Source: an uncultured Eubacterium sp. (GTDB lineage Bacteria > Bacillota > Clostridia > Lachnospirales > Lachnospiraceae). Taken from it: a stretch of DNA of 32,918 nt. Position 1 is the stretch's first letter. Every line of letters begins with the position of its first letter. Positions 24,221-31,658 of this stretch are shown here, piece by piece. The notes under the pieces are model-generated. The model did not search any database and was not told where the DNA came from. It worked only from the letters and a program-made list of their open reading frames with translations. The DNA lies in NCBI GenBank assembly GCA_949959185.1, contig CATLIX010000038.1, forward strand, positions 1 through 32,918. Reading direction: 5' to 3'. Position numbers and translations under genes: made by a program.

Positions 24221-24273
24221 TCCGAAAGGCTTCGGCCGCAGCACGTGTCACAGTATTGAAAACAGCTTTAAAA

Positions 24274-24304
24274 GGAGACTGCCGCAAATTTTGCGGCAGT
24301 CTCC
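24274..24304. terminator. Bidirectional terminator between pspC and hemerythrin genes
   Basis: Positions 24274-24287 pair with 24291-24304 around a short AT loop. On the minus strand the hairpin is followed by TTTTAAA, so it best terminates the hemerythrin gene; on the plus strand it ends the PadR operon with a weaker T region. Confidence 0.75.
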
Positions 24305-24368
24305 CTTGTTCTGCAGAAAATACGTCGTCACATCAGAACATACGGGTATTTTCTGTTTATGTATGGGA

Positions 24369-24770
24369 TTATTTCGGTACATAGAGCATATCCACTTTCA
24401 GGATATGGTTGACCAGCCAGCTGGTCAGAAATCCCAGAAGTTCCTCTACGGTATCGTTCTGGCTGTTGAAGTCGTTGCCCAGAGTATCGGGATCGAATTC
24501 CATCAGCTTATCTTCAAATTTGCGGTGCATGGCCATGTGGTCTTCAATGGCGGCATAGTTTATGCTTCTCTGGTATTCCTCCTCATGGGCAAAGTGGGTT
24601 CTGGTATAGTTAATCAGCTCGGAAATCAGGTGAATCAGGCTGTCGGTTTTGTCCTGGATAAAATCATCGTTCAGTAACTGATAAGTCTCTTCTGCCAGTT
24701 CAAACAGCCTGGTGTGTTCCTGGTCGATGGCTGCAATACCAGTATAGTATTCCGGTTTCATTTCGTACAT
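24369..24770 (-). CDS. Bacteriohemerythrin
   Basis: 133 residues, single hemerythrin domain with a di-iron centre that binds oxygen reversibly. Iron ligands are in place: His in AIDQEH, the HFAHEEE pair, His residues in HMAMHRKF, and the His/Asp of NHILKVD. In anaerobes such proteins may scavenge or sense oxygen, sometimes for chemotaxis. The start is ATG 24770 after AAGGAGAT; an upstream in-frame extension to 24842 is rejected. It is transcribed alone on the minus strand. Confidence 0.93.
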   Translation of the reverse strand: MYEMKPEYYTGIAAIDQEHTRLFELAEETYQLLNDDFIQDKTDSLIHLISELINYTRTHFAHEEEYQRSINYAAIEDHMAMHRKFEDKLMEFDPDTLGNDFNSQNDTVEELLGFLTSWLVNHILKVDMLYVPK

Positions 24771-24885
24771 AATTTCATCTCCTTGACATAATGTTATGGC
24801 TGACGGAATTTCAGTTTGCAGACAGAATCCGGTCAGCGCCAATTCTTATTTTACTTCCATTTCCTGTAAGAATCAAGACGTGAAA

Positions 24886-24914
24886 TTGAAAAATAAAGTA
24901 TTTTATGGTAGTAT
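24886..24914 (+). promoter_or_regulatory. Possible promoter of DUF3592 gene
   Basis: TTGAAA (24886-24891), 17-bp spacer, TAGTAT (24909-24914). The -10 box is a moderate match. It would give a 27-base leader to the ATG at 24947. Confidence 0.4.
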
Positions 24915-24946
24915 GGTTTGGAAAGAATTTTTACGGGAGGAAAAAG

Positions 24947-25606
24947 ATGGATAAATCTGAGATAAATACGTGCGAAGAAGTTTCAAAACGTCCTGAGAAA
25001 AAATCAGGAGGAAGCAAATTTTTGCTCCTGTTTCTGGTGATTTTTGTGCTGATTTTCGCGGTCACAGGCACGGGCATGATTTATTCGGCCCACAGGAAGG
25101 AGAAAATCTGCAGCGCAACGGCAGAGGGCGTTGTGGTCAGATACAGGGAATACACCCGCAACAATCATTCTCATGAGTACAGCCCTGTGGTGGAATACCG
25201 GGTGGGAAACAAGATTCTCACAGGGGAAACCAATGTATGGATGAGCGGCAGAAACTTCGAAGAAGGCGTTTATGTTGAGATTGGTTATAATCCCGAAAAT
25301 CCGGAAGAATTTTATATCAGAAATTATGATTTGAAAACCACATACGGTATGGGAATGATTTTTCTGGCTGTCAGTGCGGGAATCACCCTTATTTCCATTT
25401 TGCTCCTGGTATTGAGAAGAATACATATGGAAGAAAAAAGGAAGGGGAACATACAGGCGGCGGTTCTGATTGGAGGAAGTGTTTTATTTATAGCCCTGGT
25501 ATTTGTTTTTCTGGCCGGGCCTGTGATTACCTTATATATATTTGGGGGAATGGGGCTTTTTGTCCTGTTCGGGAGCCTCTGGAATAAGCGAAAAAGTAAA
25601 AAATAG
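24947..25606 (+). CDS. DUF3592 membrane protein
   Basis: 219 residues. TM1 is near 25-46, then a soluble domain of about 85 residues with the DUF3592 pattern (AEGVVVRYREY, then HSHEYSPVVEYRVGNK, and VEIGYNPENPEEFYI), then three membrane segments (about 137-157, 170-190, 193-210). The family is widespread with no known activity. ATG 24947 follows GGGAGG. A histidine-containing HSHEY stretch opens the domain. It is a single gene followed by a strong terminator. Confidence 0.8.
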   Translation: MDKSEINTCEEVSKRPEKKSGGSKFLLLFLVIFVLIFAVTGTGMIYSAHRKEKICSATAEGVVVRYREYTRNNHSHEYSPVVEYRVGNKILTGETNVWMSGRNFEEGVYVEIGYNPENPEEFYIRNYDLKTTYGMGMIFLAVSAGITLISILLLVLRRIHMEEKRKGNIQAAVLIGGSVLFIALVFVFLAGPVITLYIFGGMGLFVLFGSLWNKRKSKK

Positions 25607-25640
25607 CGGAGTAACAGAGAAGAACTGCTGCAAAACCAGG

Positions 25641-25687
25641 CAATCCGCTCGCGCGCGGAGAATGCGCTGTGCGCATTCTTTTTTATT
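25641..25687 (+). terminator. Rho-independent terminator (dispersed element, copy 3)
   Basis: AGAATGCGC (25659-25667) pairs perfectly with GCGCATTCT (25671-25679), then a T run (25679-25684). It is the best-preserved copy of the dispersed element and also pairs AGCGGA at the stop codon (25605-25610) with TCCGCT (25644-25649), making the same two-hairpin plan as the other copies. Confidence 0.85.
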
Positions 25688-26903
25688 TGATTTCCGCTCT
25701 TTTATAAATCACGTACAGTACCGGAGGCAGGACGGCGCAGGCTGCCAGATAAACGGTCAGCAGCACAGGCACAGAATTGTGAATGGTTCCGCCGATTTCG
25801 CACAGCACAAAATATCTCAGGTGGATATAGATTTCCAGGAGCTGGTCCGGGAAAAAGGAACACAGTCCGGGCAGGGTAATAATCCTGCTTAAAAAGGGAA
25901 ACAGGCACAGCAGGATAAAGGGAACGATAATTGCGAGAACCGTGGAATGGGTTTTGGCAGAAACAATCATGGCCAGCAGGGAGGAAAACAGCGTGCCGAT
26001 GTATCCGCCTGCCAGAATCAGAAGATAAGCCTGCCGGAACGTGATATTGTAGCTGCTTCTCCACATGTCAAACTGGATGGGGCAGCTCCCTCCGTCCGTG
26101 CCCAACAGCAGCAGGACAATAAAGGTGTACAGAAAGGTAAACGCCAGGTACAGTCCGGTGGCAACCAGAAATCCGGCCTCCATTTTGGCAAGAATGGCTT
26201 TGTTTCTTCCCAGTCTGCTGGAAAAGAAAATGGAGTCTGCTTTTAACTGGAATTCATCGGAAAAGATACCGGACACGAAAAATCCGATGGCCAGAGCCAG
26301 AATCAGCAGGAAGGTGGAACTGTTTTTCAGCAGCACTTCCCAGTTGATTTCATATTCGTAGTAAAAAGGGGTTTCAAGATCCTGATATTTTTTGATGAGG
26401 AACTCTTTTTCCTTATCGGTGAAGGTTTCTTCTCCCGATTCCAGCCATTGTTTCAGGGAGGCGATTCTCTGCTGATACAGACCGGTTACTTCTTCCTGAC
26501 TTACCCGGTCCGCCCGGTAATAGTCATAGTCGTTAAATTCAGAAAATGTACTGCTAATCAGTTCTGTTAAGGTGGAAAACCCCTGCTTTCTGGCATATGC
26601 CTTATCCTGTTCTTCATAATCGTCAGATAACGCTTCCGGGCTGCTGTTGACGGTACTGTTCTCCCGGATGACTTTTTTCAGCATATCTTCCGTGAGGAGG
26701 CCCGCCCACTGATTCTGTGCGTCCCGGATTTTCCTGGCAGCGGCAGCTCCGGTGTATACCTGTTTCTGTCCCTGGTCATATGCGATATATTCCACATTGT
26801 TAATGGTCAGTATGCTGACGATAACCAGTGCCCCGGTCAGAACCAGCAATGCCATTTTACTGATGGATTTGGAAAATATTTTTTTCATTTCAAATAAAAT
26901 CAT
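25683..26903 (-). CDS. ABC-2-type transporter permease
   Basis: 406 residues. TM1 near 18-38 is followed by a large extracellular domain (about 40-185), then five or six segments from about 190 to the end, the usual plan of bacterial ABC-2 exporters. It pairs with the ATPase gene immediately upstream (ATGA overlap). It is the last gene of an ECF-sigma-led operon on the minus strand. The substrate is unknown; antimicrobial peptide or lipid export is typical of such systems. Confidence 0.85.
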   Translation of the reverse strand: MILFEMKKIFSKSISKMALLVLTGALVIVSILTINNVEYIAYDQGQKQVYTGAAAARKIRDAQNQWAGLLTEDMLKKVIRENSTVNSSPEALSDDYEEQDKAYARKQGFSTLTELISSTFSEFNDYDYYRADRVSQEEVTGLYQQRIASLKQWLESGEETFTDKEKEFLIKKYQDLETPFYYEYEINWEVLLKNSSTFLLILALAIGFFVSGIFSDEFQLKADSIFFSSRLGRNKAILAKMEAGFLVATGLYLAFTFLYTFIVLLLLGTDGGSCPIQFDMWRSSYNITFRQAYLLILAGGYIGTLFSSLLAMIVSAKTHSTVLAIIVPFILLCLFPFLSRIITLPGLCSFFPDQLLEIYIHLRYFVLCEIGGTIHNSVPVLLTVYLAACAVLPPVLYVIYKRAEIK

Positions 26904-27778
26904 GCTTCTTCACCAACCTTTTCTCCGAAATAATATAAAAATACATCCTCCAGGGAGGGCTCTGCCGGGACTGCATTCGGAAAAGGTATTTCCGGTGAAA
27001 TAATCCGAAGCAGAGCTCCCTGGGGTTCCGATTTCATATTGGATACTTTGTACTGTTTCATGGCTTCTGAAATTCGGGCGTGTTCCACCCGGCAGTGCCA
27101 GACTTTTTCCGGCATGGACTCCAGCACCTCCTGAGCAGTGCCTTCCTGCACCAGAGTACCGTCTTTCATCAGCCAGATTTTGTTTGCAATGTACTCAATG
27201 TCTGAAACAATATGGGTGGACAGCAGTACCAGACGTTCCTCCGAGAGTTCGCTGATTAAATTCCGGAACCGGATTCGCTCATTGGGGTCGAGGCCTGCGG
27301 TGGGTTCGTCCAGTACCAGAATTTTCGGGTCGTTTAACATTGCCTGGGCTATTCCGGCCCGGCGCTTCATGCCGCCGGACAGCTTTTTCATTTTGCGGCC
27401 GGCAGCCTTTGTAAGGCCCACCTGGGGAATCAGTTCCCGTACTCTTTTTTTTGCCAGTTCAGGCCGGATTCCCTTGATGGCCGCAATGTACAGAAGATAG
27501 TCCTGTACGGTAAATTCCGGATAGAATCCGAAATCCTGAGGCAGATAGCCCAGCAGCTTCCGGTATTCTCCGTCCATTTTGAAAATATCTTTTCCGTCGC
27601 AGCAGATACTGCCGCCGGTGGGCCGCAGCAACGTGCATAACATGCGCATTAATGTGGTTTTTCCCGCACCGTTTACGCCCAGGAGGCCGTATACCCCGTT
27701 GGACATGGTAAGGTTCATATGATCTACAGCCGTAAAGCTGCCGAATGTTTTTGTCAGGTTATTCAGTTCCAGTTCCAT
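26900..27778 (-). CDS. ABC transporter ATP-binding protein
   Basis: 292 residues of the drug/peptide exporter (CcmA/NatA-like) group. Walker A GVNGAGKTT at 34-42, Q-loop YLPQDFGFYPEFTV, signature KLSGGMKRR, Walker B ILVLDEPTAGLDP, and H-loop STHIVSD. About 80 residues beyond the core form a C-terminal domain ending SLEDVFLYYFGE, usual for this group. ATG 27778 follows GGAGGA. It overlaps the permease by four bases. Confidence 0.94.
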   Translation of the reverse strand: MELELNNLTKTFGSFTAVDHMNLTMSNGVYGLLGVNGAGKTTLMRMLCTLLRPTGGSICCDGKDIFKMDGEYRKLLGYLPQDFGFYPEFTVQDYLLYIAAIKGIRPELAKKRVRELIPQVGLTKAAGRKMKKLSGGMKRRAGIAQAMLNDPKILVLDEPTAGLDPNERIRFRNLISELSEERLVLLSTHIVSDIEYIANKIWLMKDGTLVQEGTAQEVLESMPEKVWHCRVEHARISEAMKQYKVSNMKSEPQGALLRIISPEIPFPNAVPAEPSLEDVFLYYFGEKVGEEA

Positions 27779-27868
27779 AGTATTCCTCCGTTTTTTACAA
27801 AAAATATTCTGTTATGCCAGAACGTACAGAAAGGCAGGCAGTTTCCGGCAGATGCAGGTGTTCAGCCT

Positions 27869-28615
27869 TCACTCCGGAATTTCCAGGTATTCATCGCAGA
27901 AGTCAAGGGTTCGTATTACCGTCAGACATAAGAGCAGCAGGGAAGCTCCGAAAATTCCGGCCCATGCAGGCAGTGAAATCATGCGGTAAACCTGCTCATT
28001 TAAAGTGATTAGCAGCCACAGGGCGCTCCACAGCACAGACAGAACAATGGCAGAAGATTCCGTTACTTTATGTCTGCTGCTTAAGGTGCCAAAGCAGATG
28101 GCGGAAGTGACGGTTACCGGCAGCAGAAACTGAATCAGCAACTGTTCAGGAGGGAACCGGAGTCCAAGGACTGCCGTACCGCCGAACAGGGTGAGCAGCA
28201 AAATGTCCGCAATGCCGAACAGCAGTATTCTGGCTGCATAAATCTGCCGCAGGGAGTAAAGAGCAGCTTTTTCGATTTCCATACTCTGGCAGGAACGGTT
28301 TTTCCAGAGTTCCGGTATGGTGAGAATGGAAAATAAAGTGGAACATACGGCCATTCCCCGCTGAATCTGGTTTTCCTCCCAGGGAGAGGCCAGCATGGCT
28401 CCTGCCGCACATAAAAGTAAAAACTGAAGCAGCCACCATCGTTTCCGGATGAGTTTTAGCTGTATCCGCAGAAATTCACCGGGGGACAGCAGGAGTTCCT
28501 GCCGGGCTTCATAAAAGGCATATGCTGATTTTTGAATGGTTTCTGATATTTTTTCTTCCGCCGGCGCCGGGCGGTACAGTTTCTGACAGGATTTGAACTG
28601 TTCTTCCAGATTCAT
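27869..28615 (-). CDS. Six-span membrane protein, unknown function
   Basis: 248 residues. A hydrophilic start of about 55 residues (EEQFKSCQKLYRPAPAEEK) precedes six hydrophobic segments. No family is recognised. Its start overlaps the sigma factor stop (ATGA) with AAAGGAGGA before it, and it lies 90 bases upstream of the ATPase gene. Position after an ECF sigma gene suggests either a regulator of that sigma factor or a third transporter part; nothing in the sequence decides. Confidence 0.75.
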   Translation of the reverse strand: MNLEEQFKSCQKLYRPAPAEEKISETIQKSAYAFYEARQELLLSPGEFLRIQLKLIRKRWWLLQFLLLCAAGAMLASPWEENQIQRGMAVCSTLFSILTIPELWKNRSCQSMEIEKAALYSLRQIYAARILLFGIADILLLTLFGGTAVLGLRFPPEQLLIQFLLPVTVTSAICFGTLSSRHKVTESSAIVLSVLWSALWLLITLNEQVYRMISLPAWAGIFGASLLLLCLTVIRTLDFCDEYLEIPE

Positions 28616-29145
28616 GGATATCCTCCTTTCCTGAGCAGCTGTTCCAGCCGGATTTTTGCCTGCCGCAGGCGGTATTTCACCAGCGGAAGCCCTACGTTCA
28701 GAATGTCTGCAATTTCCGTCATTTTCAGTTCCTGAAAATAATAGAGAATGATTACTTCTCTGAATGCTTCCGGGAGCTGCTGCAATGCCTGGTCTACCGT
28801 CAATTTGTCTATTACATGTTCTGTTTCTTCTGAATCCGGTGAAAAGACGCTGTTCAGTTCGGTATCTTCCAGGGGAATTTCCCTTTTCTTTCTGTAAAAG
28901 TCTCTGCACAGGTTCCCGGCAATGGTGTACAGGTAATTTTTAGCCTTTCCTCTGTGGTGGTAGGAGGCTGCGTGTTTGAAAAACCGTATAAAGGTTTCCT
29001 GGGTCAGATCTTCCGCGTCTCTCTGGTCCGCGCAGTGGTATTTGCAGTAGGCCAGGATTTCCGGATAGTATTTTCGGACGAAACCGTCGAATGCGGTTTC
29101 ATCGCCCTGTTTTATTTTTCGGATGAAAAGAAAATCAGCATCCAC
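28612..29145 (-). CDS. ECF-type RNA polymerase sigma factor
   Basis: 177 residues with the ECF layout. Region 2 (about 10-75) has YYPEILAYCKYHCADQRDAEDLTQETFIRFF and the following YLYTIAGNLCRDFYRKK; region 4 (about 115-170) has LPEAFREVIILYYFQELKMTEIADILNVGLPLVKYRLRQAK. The start is GTG 29145, five bases after AAAGGAGG; the nearby ATG at 29141 is out of frame. It heads the operon with the membrane protein and ABC transporter and may control it. No anti-sigma zinc domain is present in the neighbours. Confidence 0.93.
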   Translation of the reverse strand: MDADFLFIRKIKQGDETAFDGFVRKYYPEILAYCKYHCADQRDAEDLTQETFIRFFKHAASYHHRGKAKNYLYTIAGNLCRDFYRKKREIPLEDTELNSVFSPDSEETEHVIDKLTVDQALQQLPEAFREVIILYYFQELKMTEIADILNVGLPLVKYRLRQAKIRLEQLLRKGGYP

Positions 29146-29226
29146 GGAAGCCTCCTTTGTGATTGAAAGTCAAACGTTTTCCCTTCTGTTAAGTATAACG
29201 AATCAGAAAGGGAAAAGGACAGGGAA

Positions 29227-29463
29227 ATGTTATCGTGCATGGAAGCAGAATATACGAGTATACGGCTTGCGGAATTTGTAACAGGGGAATCCGCCAGCTA
29301 TTTTGATTTTGCAGCACTTTGTGATATGCATCCTTATATTTTTCAGGATATTTATGAATGGGTAGAATTATTTTCAAAATATTTAGCTGAGCTTTGGAAA
29401 GTACATCCATATCGGGAGTGGAAGAACAGTATAGGGAAAAGGAATATAAAGTTAAATGCATAG
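29227..29463 (+). CDS. Small hypothetical protein (78 aa), uncertain
   Basis: 78 residues, acidic start then a helical segment rich in aromatic residues (DIYEWVELFSKYLAELWKV). It lies divergent from the sigma gene. An AAGGA is eight bases before ATG 29227, weaker than most sites here; ATG 29242 is an alternative. No family is recognised. It may be a fragment of a degraded gene in this decayed region. Confidence 0.35.
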   Translation: MLSCMEAEYTSIRLAEFVTGESASYFDFAALCDMHPYIFQDIYEWVELFSKYLAELWKVHPYREWKNSIGKRNIKLNA

Positions 29464-29578
29464 AGAATTTTTGAAATAAAAAAGATTGATTTTTTTTAAT
29501 TATAAATTTTGTTGAAAAAGAAAAGCAGAACTCAATAACGAATGGACAGGCTCCAAAGCCATATTTAAGGGGCGTATA
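29464..29578. other. AT-rich spacer without recognised feature
   Basis: About 115 bases of AT-rich sequence with a run of eight T near 29492. No gene, promoter or hairpin of note was seen. The right half shows the drop in order typical of decayed sequence and borders the frameshifted small gene on the other strand. Confidence 0.5.
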
Positions 29579-29883
29579 TCATTCATCAGCTTCAACGCAT
29601 TTAATCGGCCCCAGGGAAACAAGTATGCTGACGGTATCCTTGATGCCGCACATATAAGAGATGTCGGCGTAGCGTTGGCTGGATGATAAGGTACATGCAA
29701 TATAATCGTTTATGAGCTTTCTCTGCTCTTTGGTTAAATCAAGATTCTCATACTGCCGCTCCAATTCATGCTCATCCCTGCGGTCATTGAGGTAGGTTTC
29801 ATCTGCCCACGTTAATGCATCCCTGCTGCGATCCATGAAATTCCCCATGCCTTTTTAATTAAGTCTTCAATCAGCTTATTCAT
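29579..29883 (-). pseudogene. Frameshifted small conserved-looking gene
   Basis: An ATG at 29883 with a strong AAAGGAGAC site opens MNKLIEDLIKKAWG, but this frame stops after 23 codons. The main frame restarts from 29848 (GNFMDRSRDALTWADETYLND and on) and runs to 29579. Adding one base in the GGGG run at about 29842-29845 joins them into one protein of about 101 residues ending IKDTVSILVSLGPIKCVEADE. The DLTKEQRKLINDYIA and YMCGIKDT stretches suggest a small helical family common in Lachnospiraceae next to Rpn-type transposases. A sequencing error cannot be excluded. Confidence 0.65.
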
Positions 29884-29903
29884 TTGCGTCTCCTTTCGAT
29901 GGT

Positions 29904-30404
29904 TTATTTCACAAATGCACCTGTGTTCTTTTTTTCGCAGACTGTAAAAGGGCGATAAAAAAGGCGTAAAAAAAACAGACTACCCGGCTGAAAATCAGGA
30001 CGTCCCTGTCTTTACAGATGTTGATGGTATTGGTAACTGCTTCCCTGGTTCGTCCATATAATTTCACCGGTTCGTCATATACTTTTGTAAAAGTGACATA
30101 CTGGCTGATAATATCGTTGTATCAATGCCCGGATAATGATATTCATCGTCCACGTGGTCTGAGCCTCCGTCAAAATCATAATTTTGTCCCCTGCTGTGAA
30201 GCCCAAATCATTATAGCAGGCATCCACTAATATGTTTTTAATTGTGATGTCCTTCAGTTCATCTTCCATGGTTTCTGTATCTTCCGGGTGGAGCGCCCGG
30301 TATAGCTCTATCAGGTATTTTTTATCCTGAAATAAATTCGTAAAAAGGCTGTTTTTAATTGTATATTTTGCAATATCTGTTTTTCCATTCCTTCTTCCTT
30401 TCAT
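29904..30404 (-). pseudogene. Decayed Rpn-family nuclease/transposase
   Basis: The first part, read from about 30404, encodes the start of a PD-(D/E)XK Rpn-type transposase: YTIKNSLFTNLFQDKKYLIELY, then ALHPEDTETMEDELKDITIKN, YNDLGF and ILTEAQTTWTMNIIIRAL. After this the frame shifts and the C-terminal part of the same family appears in another frame: YNDIISQYVTFTKVYDEPVKLYG, then TREAVTNTINICKDRDVL. About 95 residues between them, expected in intact relatives, are missing. The remaining open frame to 29904 looks non-native. So this copy is inactive, with an internal deletion. Confidence 0.8.
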
Positions 30405-30484
30405 CCCCGCCTTTCCAGCGGGGAAATAATCAGGTGTCATCCTGGTTTCATTATACAAAAAAACCATCCTATATTCAAGGGTGA

Positions 30485-30567
30485 TTCCTCATTGGTTTGT
30501 TGGATAATGCCGTTTCAAATCCTGACACATTTTTCGTCAGTGACACAATTTCTGACACTAATTTTTT
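30485..30567 (+). repeat. IS-end-like scar and TGACAC direct repeats
   Basis: Positions 30486-30500 match 32754-32768, the region ahead of the transposase at the right edge, at 14 of 15 bases, so this may be a leftover IS end. Just after it, TGACAC occurs at 30523, 30541 and 30553, each followed by an AT-rich tail, and CTGAC (30522-30526) pairs with GTCAG (30536-30540). Confidence 0.4.
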
Positions 30568-30604
30568 GTAAATTTACGCTTTTTTATGAGAGAAGATGAA
30601 AAGA

Positions 30605-30648
30605 CAGAATGCCGGAAATCCCCAGAAACAGGCACTTAAGGCATTCTG
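30605..30648 (+). repeat. Inverted repeat, 9-bp arms
   Basis: CAGAATGCC (30605-30613) pairs perfectly with GGCATTCTG (30640-30648) around 26 bases. No T tract follows. It lies in the gene-poor stretch between the Rpn remnant and moaC and may be a degraded repeat or a weak terminator. Confidence 0.4.
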
Positions 30649-30696
30649 CATAGACAAATGAAAGCCACACCATAATAAGTATCGGGTATCGTGCCC

Positions 30697-30960
30697 ATGA
30701 TTTTGTGCCGGTATGGGGCGAAAGGAAAAAAATGCCTGAAAGTGCAGATAAAATACCTCTCGGAAATGCCCTTTGAATGCCATTACTATCTGAAACCGGA
30801 GAAAAAAGAAATGTTACGGAACGTATGTTATCCGGCCTCCGGAGACAGTTCTGAGCCGGCCATCTGCTGGTTTGTGCAGAAGGACAGATACGTTCAGACA
30901 GAGGAAGCAGGGCTGCCGGACTGGCTGCAATTCCGGGAGGAAAAGATAATGCTGTTTTAA
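30697..30960 (+). CDS. Hypothetical protein, possibly truncated
   Basis: Open frame of up to 87 residues to the TAA at 30958-30960. The second half (MPFECHYYLKPEKKEML, then CWFVQKDRYVQTEEAGLPDW) reads like ordinary coding sequence, but no good start exists: ATG 30697 lacks a ribosome binding site, and the first 20 codons look unlike protein. It may be the C-terminal remnant of a longer gene. It lies 72 bases before moaC on the same strand. No family is recognised. Confidence 0.4.
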   Translation: MILCRYGAKGKKCLKVQIKYLSEMPFECHYYLKPEKKEMLRNVCYPASGDSSEPAICWFVQKDRYVQTEEAGLPDWLQFREEKIMLF

Positions 30961-31032
30961 AGGCTGCTGTCATGAAAGACAGGAATATCAGAGAACGGGA
31001 ATATGGAGGAAACAGAAATGGAGGGAACGGGA

Positions 31033-31512
31033 ATGGAACTGACGCATTTTGATGAAAATGGAACAGCGGTGATGGTGGATGTAACAGATAAAGACGTCAC
31101 GGTAAGAACTGCAGAGGCAGCAGGAAAGATTGCAGTAAATCAGGCCGTATATCATGCCATTGAAGCAGGGACCGTGGAAAAGGGGGACGTCCCTGGTGTG
31201 GCGGCCACAGCGGGAATTATGGCAGCAAAGAAAACAGCGGAGCTGATTCCCATGTGCCATATCCTTCCCCTGACAAACTGCAGGATTCAGTTTGAAAAAA
31301 ACAGTGAAAAGAGAGAAATCTACTGTTATTGCACCGTCAAAGTAACCGGAAAAACCGGAGTGGAAATGGAGGCTCTGACCGGGGCCAGCATTGCTCTTCT
31401 GACCATTTACGATATGTGTAAGGCGCTGGACAGACATATGAAAATCGGAGATATTTATCTGCTGGATAAAACCGGAGGGAAGAGCAGATTCCACAGGCAG
31501 GAGCCTTTTTGA
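31033..31512 (+). CDS. moaC: Cyclic pyranopterin monophosphate synthase MoaC
   Basis: 159 residues, standard length. MoaC makes cyclic pyranopterin monophosphate from the product of MoaA, the second step of molybdenum cofactor synthesis. Hallmarks: MVDVTDK near 14-20, Lys50 (active-site lysine), MCHILPLT (74-81), EMEALTGAS (111-119), Asp127 in YDMCKALD, and KTGGKS (146-151). The start is ATG 31033 after GGAGGG; the frame opens at 31003 but that start has no site. No other moa or mog genes are in the window. Its 3' end merges into a tandem repeat array. Confidence 0.95.
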   Translation: MELTHFDENGTAVMVDVTDKDVTVRTAEAAGKIAVNQAVYHAIEAGTVEKGDVPGVAATAGIMAAKKTAELIPMCHILPLTNCRIQFEKNSEKREIYCYCTVKVTGKTGVEMEALTGASIALLTIYDMCKALDRHMKIGDIYLLDKTGGKSRFHRQEPF

Positions 31513-31513
31513 T

Positions 31514-31655
31514 GAGAGCAGATTTCACAGGCCCTGGGGGCTTTGTTATTCGATTGTATGACATATGGCCCTGGGGCTTTGCTATTCGATTGCATGACAT
31601 ATGGCCCTGGGGGCTTTGTCATCCGACTGCATGACATATGGCCCCGCGGGCTTTT
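31514..31655 (+). repeat. 36-37-bp tandem repeat array after moaC
   Basis: GGCCCTGG-like unit starts lie at 31530, 31567, 31603 and 31640 (spacing 37, 36, 37). Units hold a mini-hairpin, GGCCC-TGG-GGGCT followed by TTTG, plus CATATG and GATTGCATGA blocks; they differ by one to four bases. A 15- to 18-base block around GAGCAGATTCCACAGG at the end of moaC is repeated at 31515-31531, tying the array to the coding end. Each hairpin is a weak terminator. The units follow one another with no unique spacers. Confidence 0.85.
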
Positions 31656-31658
31656 GTC

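Noticed and set aside
24084-24677. 197-codon plus-strand open frame across the pspC/hemerythrin region
   Set aside because: It is antisense to the hemerythrin gene, whose iron ligands are all intact, and out of frame with pspC.
27869-28909. Long form (346 codons) of the six-span protein
   Set aside because: The extra N-terminal part is an antiparallel-frame reading of the sigma gene; ATG 28615 has a strong ribosome binding site.
31514-31655. CRISPR array
   Set aside because: The 36-37-bp units abut one another with no unique spacers, and there are no cas genes nearby.
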